A stretch of DNA of 64,000 bases from Linyphia triangularis (taxonomy: Eukaryota > Arthropoda > Arachnida > Araneae > Linyphiidae): the NCBI GenBank assembly GCA_963978545.1, contig OZ021729.1:7251501-7315500 (forward strand), read 5' to 3'. Both the position numbers and the translations under genes were made by a program. The notes under the pieces are model-generated. The model was given only the letters and a program-made list of their open reading frames with translations. It was not told the DNA's origin and did not search any database. Below are positions 46,611-57,261 of the stretch, in pieces (the stretch's first letter is position 1; each line of letters opens with the position of its first letter).

Positions 46611-47639
46611 CCAATTATTTTTTTCACAAAAAGCGACTTCGAATTGGCCTAGATTTCTGAAAGTTTCAACATAAGTAGTTTTAGCCTCTAATTTTGCTCA
46701 CAAACACGCGTTAAAATAATCTTAAAGGGGTGTTTTATTATTGTATTTACGGAGATTTTTCTTTTCTTGACAAGGGAGAGGCTTCCAATATTAAGTCTTT
46801 ACGTAGCAGTTAGAGTTTAGTGAGCGAAGCGAACCTATGCTTGCATAGCAATGAACCTTTTAACGAGTGAAATAAGCCTGTATTTATGTGTCCATGAACA
46901 CTTTTCAGTGAACTGAGCGAGCTCGATTTTGCGTAGCGATGAACCTTCCTGCGAGCGAAGCGCCAAAAACTGGGTCTTATACACGAATGACAGATTTCCG
47001 CAACGCGATGCCTCGCAGCTAGCTAAAATATTGCACATGTTAAAATTTGGGTATTTAGCTAGTTTAGAAATAAAAATTGTATGTTCACACGATGATGCAA
47101 TTGTTATTGTGAAAAGATATTTAATGCATTTTGGAAACATATTGACTTTTGATTATAAAACATTGGATATCGTTAAAAATAATGAATGACATTTAACTGA
47201 TTTTTTTTTTTAAAGAAATTGATTATTTTGAAACGCTTAGTTTCCAAAAGCGACATACATCTACAGTGCTAGAAAAAAACGTTAAGGCCAACTGGAAAAC
47301 TTCATTACACGAACAAATGCATACATAAATTTTATGCAAATTTAAACTCAATACAAAAAATGACAGTTCTAATTATATTGTACAAAAACATTACAAATAT
47401 TAAATTATTTTTCATTTAAATATTATTTTTTTCATTTATATTTACATAAAGCTGGAAAAAAATATTAAGGCCACACGCAAAATTATATATAAAACTGTTA
47501 ATAATCCAAAAACTTTCCCTTTTTTCAATTAATTTATTTATTCTCGTTGTCATAAAACACGAAAGTCAATTTAAAGTGTCTTTTGAGAGGCTTTTTCAGA
47601 TGTTTTCAATATACATTTTCAGTTCATATTTGTGTTGTA

Positions 47640-48540
47640 AGTTTTACCATTTCCAAAAATATCACGCCTCATAATGCACCATAATTTTTCTGTTCAGTTC
47701 AGGTTAGGGCTCCTTGATGGCCACTCAAGCATTTGGACATGATTAGCTTTGAACCAGAATTTTCATGGAGCTTGAATTGTGGATAGACGTATTGTCGTGT
47801 TAAAAGATGTATTCTCCATATGTTATTAAAGAAGCTTCCGGTAATAAATTTTCTGCTAAAATGTCTTGATAGGCTTTCGAATTTGTCTTTGTTATCAGAG
47901 AAGAAATCGGTGTTCCGTTACCAGAACACCTACCCCAAATCACTTACCAAATGGTATAGTGGTTAGCGTGCTGGCTTCTTCACCGGTTCGAATCCCGTGT
48001 TAGGCATGGGTGTTTGTAAATGTATGTTGGCTTGTCTAATGACGAATGTTTCGGCGTATTATAGCCCTCGCGTTGCTGACGGCGCCAGATAATCTGAATA
48101 CAACCAACCAACCTACTCCAAATCATCAAGGAGCCACCACCATACTGACGTTTAGAGAAATAGAAGGGTTCGCTCCGAAGATCATGCAAGTAGTATTTAA
48201 ACCCGTCTGGGACATCGAGATTAAACTTATTTTCGTCAGAAAAAACATTTTGCCATTTATCTCCAAAAGCAAATGTTTTTTTGCAAACTCTAGGCGTGCA
48301 ATTTCATACCTATAACTTAGTTGTGGTTGGCGTTTCATTTTACTAAATTTTACAATTGAGTTTTTCAATAACACATTTCGTACAGTTCGGTTAGTGCATG
48401 AAAGCTTCAAATCATTCTCAATTTGAGTTGAAAAAAGCTTCAAATCATTCACAATTTGAGCCGCAGAAAGTTTCTTTTGTGTTGTTCGGCTAACAACAGC
48501 TTTCATTTGTCGAGGAATCAATGCAGATGGACGTCCTGTA
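47640..48540 (-). pseudogene. Tc1-like transposase pseudogene 1
   Basis: The N-terminal part (48126-48521) is open: an HTH with SAAQIVNDLKLSCTNRTVRN, then RYEIARLEFAKKHLLL, as in Tc1/IS630 transposases. A 36-bp tandem duplication repeats NDLKL inside the HTH. The C-terminal part (47640-47928), beyond the SINE, contains disrupted counterparts of the catalytic-domain block that follows the second aspartate (NHVQVLEWPS-like and NxxxIENxW-like). The reading frame is broken by the SINE, stops and frameshifts, so it is inactive. Confidence 0.8.
47943..48111 (+). mobile_element. tRNA-derived SINE, copy 4
   Basis: Flanked by a 14-bp duplication CCTACCCCAAATCA (47929-47942) / CCTACTCCAAATCA (48112-48125), one mismatch. 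About 20 bp of the anticodon arm are deleted (gcttcttcaccggttcg). The tail ends ACAACCAACCA. It interrupts the Tc1-like transposase. Confidence 0.92.
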
Positions 48541-48560
48541 CCCTTCCATTAGTGTTCGCC

Positions 48561-49319
48561 AATTAAATATTTCCAAAAGGTATTTTCACCCCCTCTCTAA
48601 ATTTGAAGGGATATTTTTAAAATCCAATAGGTATTTTTTTAAATAAATTTTTGTTAAGTTTAAGCAAAATAAGTTGTTTTTTCTTTACAAAACTAATAAC
48701 CACAACAATAACAGTGATGCACGATCGTGATTTCACTTATCAGAGCGAAAATATGCTCTTTAAATGCTTACTAAAATACTTGATGGTTGTAAACCTTAAA
48801 CTAACTTTTAACATTTTGCCGTTCGGTGACACCACGTTGGTGTCCCGCGAAACTATCGGGACAATTTGCGATATCCCAAAAATAAGCCGGTGATAGACAT
48901 AGGCGAAATAATCTAAACTTCTGAACCAGTCCTACCGGCGCCAGAAAAAAGAAAGAAAAAGAATCCTGATTAGACGTGCGGGCGACATAGAGTTAGTCTA
49001 CGTTTTCCATGGATTCACGCATGATGTTACCTTTTCTCTCTATTTTTTGCTCGAAGGGACGATATAAAGCCGGCGAAATACACTAAATTAAGGAACGTAC
49101 ATAATTACTTTTGGAAATTGTAGGAATCGACCTGCTATGGAGCAGCATACATAGCGGAAACTGTCGCAACTAATTTAAAAACTACTTTCTGAAGGTTAGC
49201 AGAGAAAGTTAAATTTTTTTCTCAGGTTTGGCCAAAGAAGGACCCCAGCGCCAAAGTAGCCCGCATTCACGGTACTTAAAGCAATGATTGATTAAGTACA
49301 TACTTCAGATTGATTTTAG
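48561..49319. other. Unannotated stretch
   Basis: A GC-richer piece at 48820-48960 (gccgttcggtgacaccacg and gtgtcccgcg) looks like a fragment of another DNA element, but no ends were found. Nothing else supported. Confidence 0.35.
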
Positions 49320-50282
49320 GTATTGCTACTGGAGTTCGCACTTTGGGCGTTCTCCATTTTGTTTGGTTAGGTCTTTAGGACATTTTTCTGTAAAAAAAAT
49401 ATTTTCTATTTTTTTTTTTTGGTACTTAAGTCGTTTTCCATTTTTAGTCCTCGATTACTCTTCCAAGGTAGTCACATTAGTTCTCTATCGAGTTTAGATC
49501 AAGAGACTTTGCTGGCAACGGTAATTGCTCAATGTCTTCATTTTCAAGGAAGTCGTCTACGAGGTTTGCTCGATGTGGACGAGTATTACCGTCCATAAAA
49601 AAGTCAAATTCATATTTACCTCTGAAAAGTTTTAAAGACCTCATCCCGATATCTCTGACGGGTCACAGATCCGCTATAGAAAACGTGAATGGGGGTATAT
49701 CCATCGAACATTATTCCTCATCATACCATCAAACCGGTACGTCCCATAGTGTTTGAGGAAATATTTCGTGTTCCTGAATCAATCCAGATGAAAACAAGTT
49801 TAGTACCACTTGTAAAACTAAACCTCGACTCATCAGTAGAGTGAACGTAGGACCACTGGTGCTCACTCTAATTCTTATGTTCTTTGCACCAATTAAAAAG
49901 TTCCCTCTTTTTTGTGAAGACAGTGAAAACCGTACCCTTGTCTTTCTGGCATTAAAGTAGCATAAAGACCTTTTATGTTAAGCTTTCTCTTTACCACGAT
50001 AAAACAGTTCCAGTGGCGACTGCAAGCTCTGAACTCAACTGCCGAGCAGTAAACTTCCTCTGTTACGACGAGCAGTTATTGCCTGAAATCGATCTTCAGA
50101 AGAAGTTGTCATTTGTTTTTCGATCTTGTCCAGGTCTTCTTACAGCAGTTCCATCGTTTGAAATTGTAGAGGCTGTCTTGAAATATTCAGACATCTGACT
50201 GCTTCAGTGAGTGGCTGCTCCGCTTCTAGTCAGATTCTTCCAAATTATAATTCAAAGCCATAACAAATCGATTTTTAGACAT
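49320..50282 (-). pseudogene. Tc1-like transposase pseudogene 2
   Basis: Minus-strand frames read MSKNRFVMALNYNLEES at the start (about 50282), later a TDESRFSFTSG block (catalytic D region), and FMDGNTRPHRANLVDDFLEN with LNSIE and DYLGR, the hallmark FMDxNxRPHRAxxVxDFLE...DLNPIE signature of Tc1/mariner transposases. Stops and frame changes separate the blocks, and a W in the usual IExxWD motif is lost. Flanking terminal repeats were not identified. It differs in sequence from the other two Tc1-like copies. Confidence 0.85.
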
Positions 50283-51002
50283 TTAAATCAAACGCTGGGT
50301 TGCAGAAATTCACTCAGATATTCACTTTGCGCAAAGCGCTTGATTAAACGTAGGATGACGTAAGCCTAGATTTGCATATCAGAAATCGTTTGATTACCTT
50401 TGATTGGATAATGCTAATTAGGTTCATTTTCCATTCATTCCCTGCAAACATGGATAACATTGATTAGATATTTCCTTGAATATCATTATTTTTGGATTTG
50501 TAAAGATAAATTTGGACATGAGTATAACTAAATAAAAAGTTCACATCTTAGATCCGAATGACAATATTGGTTTAGAACTTGGATACTCATTGATGTTTAG
50601 CTGTCAACTTTGTAACCAACCTTGCCAACTTTATTTTAAATTCGATTGCAAGTGAATTTTCTTGTCAACTTTGTTAACAACCTCGTCAACTTGACAATTG
50701 AAGGGTTACTCCAAAGAACGATCCGAGCTCGTTTTTATCAATACTCCATAAAAGTTGATTTAAAGTTTCAAGATTCAGGGATTGTATCAGGGGTTGATGT
50801 AAATGGTAACTCGAAATCTCACGTACCATAACATTTATTTGCCAGAAGACTCCGGATAGTTAAACTATCTGTTATAACCTTACAGATGACAGGAAAACCT
50901 TGATTTAAAAAAAAATTGGACTGAGACCGTTATTTTTAGTGGCCCTTCAATTATTTTTTCAGAAAATAAAACTTTGAAACTTGCAGATTTATCTTTTTTA
51001 TA
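50283..51002. other. Flank of Tc1-like copy 2, nothing further recognised
   Basis: May include the terminal part of the Tc1-like element up to about 50460. At 50600-50700 the motif gtcaacttgt(t)aacaacct is repeated twice. No gene. Confidence 0.35.
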
Positions 51003-52664
51003 CAGTGGGTAAAAAAAGTTTCCGTACGAAAGCCAAAGTTACAAATAAATTAGTATAATTTGTACTCTTTTACTTCATATCTTCAGTAACTACTGAAATA
51101 TGTTTAATTTAGTTATTTAAAATAAGTTTATAATAAATGTCTGGTTTTACAAAACGCAGCAAGTATTTAAATTTAAATATTTAGGATATTTTGTTAAGTG
51201 CCATGCCAAAAAAGTTTCCGTACGTCCTATGAAAATTAATTCTGACGTCTTCCGCAATAGACTTGCAGTAAATTTTTAAAACTGAAGTGTACGCAAGTGT
51301 CATGAAGACATGATAGCAGCAATTTTTTAATTTTAACTTGTAGCTGATTGTTTTAAAACGAAGTTCCTAAACCTATTTTTGAATTGGTGATTCAGTTATG
51401 AAATGTCGGATTATCTATGAAAATAATTTGCAAAATCTTTAAGATATTGAAGTATATAGTACAATATATTATTGAAAAGCACCGTGAACTTCAAACTTTT
51501 GAAGATAGAGTTTGATTCGGAAGATCTTCAAAGCTAAAACGCTTGCATAAAAGAAAGATACTATTGTAAGGTTCAATATAATCCGCGAGTAAGTGCACAT
51601 GATGTCGCACATGGCTTAAGAATTGATAAAAACATTGAAGACAATTCCCAAGTGACAATTTATGTGCACTGGTAAAGACATTTTGCGTTGGAATTTCAAG
51701 ATACACGTACCTAGAATTATTTCCTTCTACGTAACGTAAATTGCCTACACCAGCAGCTCTCATACACCCCCACACCATAAAGCCTCCTCCATCGTGTTTG
51801 ACAGTTCCACATAAATTATAAGTTAACATTTGTTGATTTAGTTTTTTCCTGATCATAACTCGATTATCTGACCCTTTGATATTTAATTTTAATTCATCAC
51901 TAAAAAAGACTTTGTAAAATCGATGCGCTTTTTTCTGTTACAGGTACTTATATAAGGCTTCTTACGGGCTGCGAGTCCATTCAGACCAGCTTTTCTAATA
52001 ACATTTCTCACCGTTTGAGATGTCACTTCAATGTTTTTGTCAATTTTTAAGCCATGTGCGACTTGAGGTGCACTTATTCCGCGGATCATCTTGAACATTG
52101 CAATAGAATATTTCTTTTATGAAAGCGTTTTAGCTTTGAAGATCTTCTTGATCGATCTCTATCCTCAAAATTTTGAAGCTCACGGTGTCTTTCAATAATA
52201 TATTGTGCTATATACTTTAATATCTTAAAGATTTTGCCAATTTTTTTCATAGATAATCCAACATTTCATAACTGAATCACCAATTCAAGAATAGGTTTAT
52301 GAACTCCGTTTTAAAACAATCAGCTACAAGTTAAAATTAAAAAATTGCTGCTATCATGTCTTCATGACACTTGCGTACACTTCAGTTTTAAAAATTTACT
52401 GCAAGTCTATTGCGGAAGACGTCAAAATTAATTTTCATAGGACGTACGGAAACTTTTTTGGCATGGCACTTAGCAACATCTCCTAAATATTTCAATTTAA
52501 ATACTTGCTGCGTTTTGTAAAACCAGACATTTATTATAAACTTATTTTAAATAACTAAATTAAACATATTTCAGTAGTTACTGAAGATATGAAGTAAAAG
52601 AGTAGAAATTATACTAATTTACTTGTAACTTTGGCTTTCGTACGGAAACTTTTTTTACCCACTG
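51003..52664 (-). mobile_element. Tc1-like transposon 3 with very long inverted repeats
   Basis: Left end TA + CAGTGGGTAAAAAAAG; right end CTTTTTTTACCCACTG followed by TT instead of TA. The terminal repeats extend about 640 bp: the right arm (about 52020-52664) includes the start of the transposase gene, and the left arm (51003-51640) is an inverted copy of the same region, gene start included. The breakpoint is near 51641, just after aacattgaag. Between 51650 and 52100 the rest of the gene is present once. Confidence 0.88.
51491..52150 (-). pseudogene. Tc1-like transposase pseudogene 3
   Basis: From right to left: RGISAPQVAHGLKIDKNIEV and TSQTVRNVIRKAGLNGLAA (the second HTH of the DNA-binding domain), RKKPYI and NRKKRIDFTKSFL, then after a short gap HDGGGFMVWGCMRAAGVGN, which matches the VKHGGGxxMVWGCMSxxGVGxL block of the catalytic domain. 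The region with the later catalytic residues is replaced by the inverted gene start of the left arm, so the protein is truncated and chimeric. It is inactive by itself. Confidence 0.88.
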
Positions 52665-54779
52665 TTTGTCAATTTATCAATGAGAGATTTCAGTCATTAA
52701 ATGTTTCTAAGTTCTGTATACTTTATCTGGAATTTAAATGCTTTAATATAAGCGGAATTTTAGTGAAAATGAAAGTCACAATCCGGCTTATTTTTTCCAT
52801 TCGTCACTTTTAAGAAGATTTGTATTTTTATTTTGATACTTCATGAGCAGTACTATAATCCGGCATTGATTGAATTATGTTACTGAAACGAAAAATCTTT
52901 ATTTATATTGATGGACTTTCATTTTATCAATGACGATTCAACTGTGTTTCTGTCAAATCACTGAGATGATAGTACTTCTCTGATAGGGCTATACCGAATG
53001 CTTTTAGCAACATGAAATACTAGACATTTCCGTGAATTGGACTCGATTGAGAACGTGTCTGTTTGTTGAACAATCTTAAAATAAAATATCACAGAAACGA
53101 TGCGTTCGGAGTATAAATGGAAAATATATCGATTCCCATTTATTTATGTTCGTAGGTGAAGATTGATGGAAGAAAAATGACATTTGAAAAGTATGTATAT
53201 TTCTCCAGAAAAATCAATAAAATGTCTTCGGTTTCTTTAAAACAAACCTCGAGAGAGAGAGTGAATGATACAAAAGAATCCAATGTTTCGCGAATGGTAT
53301 TTATTTTGTTTTCGGAACCTCTTCATCTTTTATAGTGTCAAAGTTGAATAAAAACAAGTTGGGTTGTGACAGTGAATGTCACATAAAACCATCTTCTCTT
53401 TAAATGTATATGACTATAAAATATTCACTTTTCCATTAAGTGAAATTCGCAAAATACTTTATTTTAAAATTTGTTCAGTAAAAAAAAATTAATTGTATTG
53501 ACCTCGGATTTTCATTAACTTTTTGCAAACAGAACGATTGAATCTTAAAGCTTTTATATTTAAAATGATTAAGATTATTATTTTCCGGACACTTATTCAA
53601 ACTTTTATGATCATAAAGCAATCACTTTTTCATGAAGTGAAAATTGTATAACATTTTATTTTAAAATTTATTCCGTAATAAAAAAATTATTTTAATGAGA
53701 CGTATTAATTTTGTATTGTATAATAAAGTATAACGTAGTGAAAATGACAGCTTGAAGCTTTTATATTCAAAATCATTCATAAAATCAAAGAATTTTTTTA
53801 TGGTTATAGTGCAAAATAATGTTTGCCCTACAGTTTAATACAAGTTGGATTGTTAAAAGTATTCACCTAAATTATAAAATCACAAATAGTTAAATGAGCA
53901 AACCATATATCTTAAGGATACCAAAAGACAATTTTGAAATATATTTAGAAAAGGAATGGATTAATTTTATTCACAACCAAGTTTTAAATTACTATAATTA
54001 CTTTTATGTTACTTACTATAGTGAACTGAAATATAATCTACTTTTAAACGGACTTAATACCACTATCAAACAATAATGAATGTTTTACACACATTTCCTA
54101 TCCTCATACAATTGGGAATGTGTAGAGGTACTACAAATCGAAATAATATAGGGAACTTACCGTAAAATTATAAGCGGCGAGATGGATAAACACTCAGAAA
54201 TTTGTACCGCAAAGCATTGCCTATTCTAACTAAATCACATGCATAGAAATAAAATGTCTGGCCAAATAATATTAAGTTCCACAGACCGCTCAAGAAGTTC
54301 AACCTCTGACGTAAACAATCCTTCCAGTGGAACGCCCCAAACAGCCTTCCCATTAGCAATTCACAAAAATTATGCTGGTAGAGAGCACTGTGTGGTGTGA
54401 GCTACAACTTAACATGAAGATGCGCTTTAGCAGCTACAACCTTGAGTTGCACATCATCACTGTTATGTAACTTAAAACACGATGTCTAATTTGCATAAGT
54501 CGACTTCAACAGCCCTGAATGTCGGATGCCTGTAGATGCTACTCAACGCTTTGTCGGCATTTCTCCAAGAGCGGTCTTGTCAAAACCATCTCATTCTAAG
54601 ATTTTAAATTGTAAATTGCTATTTGCATATGCTTCGTATATTTAAATATTTCTTCGAATTCAACTTTGAATATCTATCTTGTAACTAAGTAGATTTTACA
54701 CTGCTAATATGAAAAGTTAATCATTATGTAGGCAAACATGCATAGTAGTTGCCTGAATTAGGGACGCTTTTAAATATAT
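52665..54779. other. AT-rich stretch, nothing recognised
   Basis: About 2.1 kb. A minus-strand frame at 54168-54390 (FHWKDCLRQRLNFLSGLWNL) has somewhat unusual composition for chance, but has a stop just upstream and no family I recognise. No repeat partners seen. Confidence 0.35.
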
Positions 54780-55476
54780 TGTTGCGTGAATGGGTTCGAA
54801 AGATTTGAAGCCAAAGCAGATCAAAACTTGCAGAAATTTATTCCGATATAACTCTTCGCAGATTCTCTTACAACTCTAGAACTTCTCGTTCTAGTACACT
54901 CAATACAGCTCTTTACACAACAATAGAGCTCAAAACAGCAGTTAAAAACTTGACAAAACAACTGCTAAAATCGCTGCAAAAGACAATGCAATACAGTTCA
55001 CTTTCAGAACTCTCTGAATGCTCGCTGAGAGCTAACTCAGTAACTCCAGTCAACTAACCCCATCACCCGCTCTCTTGGGTTTTTATAGGAAAGTTAAACC
55101 TTCGTGAATCTTCTAGCGATAGAAATTTGGAGGTTTTTCCAGATCGTAGTCGAAAAGTCCTACACATGTACATGGGGACCGAAAATGCCACCTAATGGTC
55201 GCCAAGTTTGGCAATTTCTCGCCAAATTTGGCGACAAAAATTAATCGCCAAAACCATCGCCAGTTTGGCGAGATTGCCATTTCTATAATGTTAAATGGCC
55301 TGCTCTTTGTAAAACTCGCTTCCCAGCATTATCTCTGTAAAACTCGTTTTCAAGCATTAAGAGACACATTGCAGGAAAACAAACTATTGCACTGCCTTCT
55401 GCGAAATGTACATAAATTAATCTTTTTACATAATTAATGCTGCGAAATATTTACAAATATACAGAAATTCGTAACA
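54780..55476 (-). mobile_element. Solo LTR, copy 3
   Basis: On the minus strand TGTTACGAATT...CGCAACA, flanked by ATAT on both sides (54776-54779, 55477-55480). It runs in parallel with the copy at 11444 over its whole length. No internal retrotransposon sequence adjoins it. Confidence 0.87.
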
Positions 55477-55480
55477 ATAT

Positions 55481-56013
55481 CAATTTGGCCGGGACGAAAA
55501 AGTCGAAGTATCTTGGGTCTTTTTGCAGTGGTGCGGTGCGGAAAAGTTGTAGACTCCCATTATTAAAAAGTGTGTAAAATTTTAAAACTCTGAATTGATA
55601 TCTTCTATCGCCTCAATGGGTCAAAAGTTGTGAAAATAGGACTAAAAATGCTTAAAATTCAAAAATTAATAAATAACTCAGGCCTGCAAAATTTGAGTTA
55701 TAGAAAAGTGTTTGCTATGTAATGACTGAATTGTATATTATTTGGTGCTCTGATTTCAAAAATGACATTCATTTTTCTCTATCATTTAAGGATTTTACAC
55801 AAAATGGGCTTGAATATATGGACAAGAAAGCCTACTTAACATATTCTGGTGAAAAGAAGATATTTTCAAAGGTTTTATTTACATATTAATTAATACATCA
55901 AACAATTGGAAATGATTTGATAAATGCATATTAATTAAAAATTATATTAATTAGAACAGTTAATGGTTACCATTGTTTAATACATCCTGGATTCATATAT
56001 CTTTAATGCTGTC
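55481..56013. other. Unannotated stretch left of the 56014 gene
   Basis: No open frame. It may be the 3' flank of the minus-strand fragment at 56014. Confidence 0.35.
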
Positions 56014-56540
56014 TTATCCTTTTTTAAAGCTCATTTTGGCACTTAGTCTGCAGTCGTTCGATCTACCTTGGTATCTATGCTCCACCACCTTGATATCGTG
56101 GTGAAATCTTCCACTCTGTTCTTCACTAATTGCTTCAAGATTTTGGGGAAAGTTATCCAAATGCGAATTTAAAAAATGCTCTCTCAAAGTCATTGAACAA
56201 CTCAAGTCTTTGAATTTCATTAAAATGTTTTTCATGATAGATTTATAGTTGAGGTCCTCAAAGTACCAGAATAATTTTTTGTTGACTCCTTTTAAAGCTC
56301 TCCATACCTCTTTTTCACTCAAAAGCATTTTATTTTCAAACTCTTCGTCTTTAAAAAGTTTCAAAATATCTGGACCAACGAAAAAGCCTTCCTTTATATT
56401 TGCTTCCAGCATCCCTGGAAACTTGTTGCTTTTGTATTTAAAGTACTCATCTTTTGATAGAGCTTTAACAGATTGTTTCATCAAGCAAAGCTTGATGTAA
56501 AGTGGAGGCAACAGGACTTTTCTGGGATAATATCTGTTTC
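56014..56540 (-). CDS. Uncharacterised conserved arthropod protein fragment (LPPLYIKL family)
   Basis: An open frame of about 175 codons without a clear start: it reads YYPRKVLLPPLYIKLCLMKQ, later KFPGMLEANIKEGFFVGPDI, then MTLREHFLNSHLDNFPQNLE, then EEQSGRFHHDIKVVEHRYQG, and ends in a stop at 56014. From memory this matches a widespread uncharacterised arthropod and cnidarian family with the same conserved order (LPPLHIKLGLMKNFVK, KFPxLSEAKIKEGxFVGPQI, MSLKxHxLHSHLDFFPxNL, SEEQGERFHQDI, RYQGxxN). Copies of that family are often many per genome and may be mobile. A stop lies just upstream of the first matching residues, so this is either a last exon or a truncated copy. A splice acceptor is not obvious. 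Function unknown. Confidence 0.6.
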
Positions 56541-56697
56541 ATCCAATCACTAGAAGGACTAGCTGCTAATAAGAAAGATGGAAGAAAAGTTGAAAGCCGG
56601 GCTACTTTACTCGTTACTCGCCCGTGTTTGAGCGAACTAGCTAGTAAATTAGCAGTGTGTCATCAGAGTTGTTAATCATAATTTGTAATCATAATTT

Positions 56698-56860
56698 GTG
56701 ATGACCTGGTAAAGTTACCGATGGTACAAACTTTGCCTTGGAGGACTTCGCAAGTGAAGATGAAAGAAGCATAGTGTTGATGTAAAGATGCATAGTGCTG
56801 TTGGACTTGTGGAAGATACCTCATGACAAATAAACAGTCATTTTTCTTGGATGAAATATT
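56698..56860. repeat. 163-bp copy of the MULE transposase segment 57704-57866
   Basis: The block from gtgatgacctggtaaag to cttggatgaaatatt is repeated at 57704-57866, an offset of exactly 1006 bp, with no difference noticed by eye. Here its neighbours are unrelated: the left side has ctagctagtaaatt and the right side a GC-richer cgccggcgactaaactagcc piece with tagtaaatttgccccgtg. These sides look partly inverted to each other, so this may be a small element that picked up transposase sequence. Confidence 0.9.
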
Positions 56861-57261
56861 GCAGAATCGGCAAGTGGGTGTCAAAGAACAAAAACGTGTT
56901 GTTTCTATACACCAGCTAGTGATCGTGTGGGAAACTTGTAGTGTCATCGTCAGTTAGCGCACTCACCGATTCGCCGGCGACTAAACTAGCCGGCTAGTAT
57001 CTAGTAAATTTGCCCCGTGTAATTGACCCTTTTAATTGAGACAAAAGAGTGGGCTGTTCAATAATCAGTCAAAATATGCCTTCATGTCTGCACCAAGATC
57101 AGGTGAATCGTACACCACCCCGGACATGAGAACTAACCAGTTTTCAGAATTTTGACTTGATTATCTGAGATATGATTGGTTTAACTGTTAATGACACATT
57201 TTTCGATTTTGACAAGTCTGTTTTTAGTTGAAAAAGTCAGCTTATGGTTTGCTTCTCAGTT

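Larger units (their letters stand above)
44361..47024. mobile_element. Helentron-like non-autonomous element (tentative)
   Basis: The left part reads tctataataataaaac followed by repeated tctgtctgtctg (44395-44425), and the right part has repeated gagcgaagcg/gtagcgatgaac motifs ending near cagctagct (about 47024). This combination resembles the ends of Helentron-type rolling-circle elements as I remember them. Between them lies a long tandem array. No Rep/helicase gene is present. Boundaries are approximate. Confidence 0.45.
47264..48560 (-). mobile_element. Tc1-like transposon remnant 1
   Basis: The left boundary is TA (47262-47263) then CAGTGCTAGAAAAAAACG with ttaaggcca. A second, related ggaaaaaaatattaaggcca motif is at 47452. 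Minus-strand transposase remains fill 47640-48540, split by a SINE at 47943-48111. The right terminal repeat was not identified. Confidence 0.75.

Noticed and set aside
54168..54390. Minus-strand frame with FHWKDCLRQRLNFLSGLWNL as a gene fragment
   Set aside because: Stop just upstream, no family recognised, no splice sites or neighbours that support it; left as unannotated.
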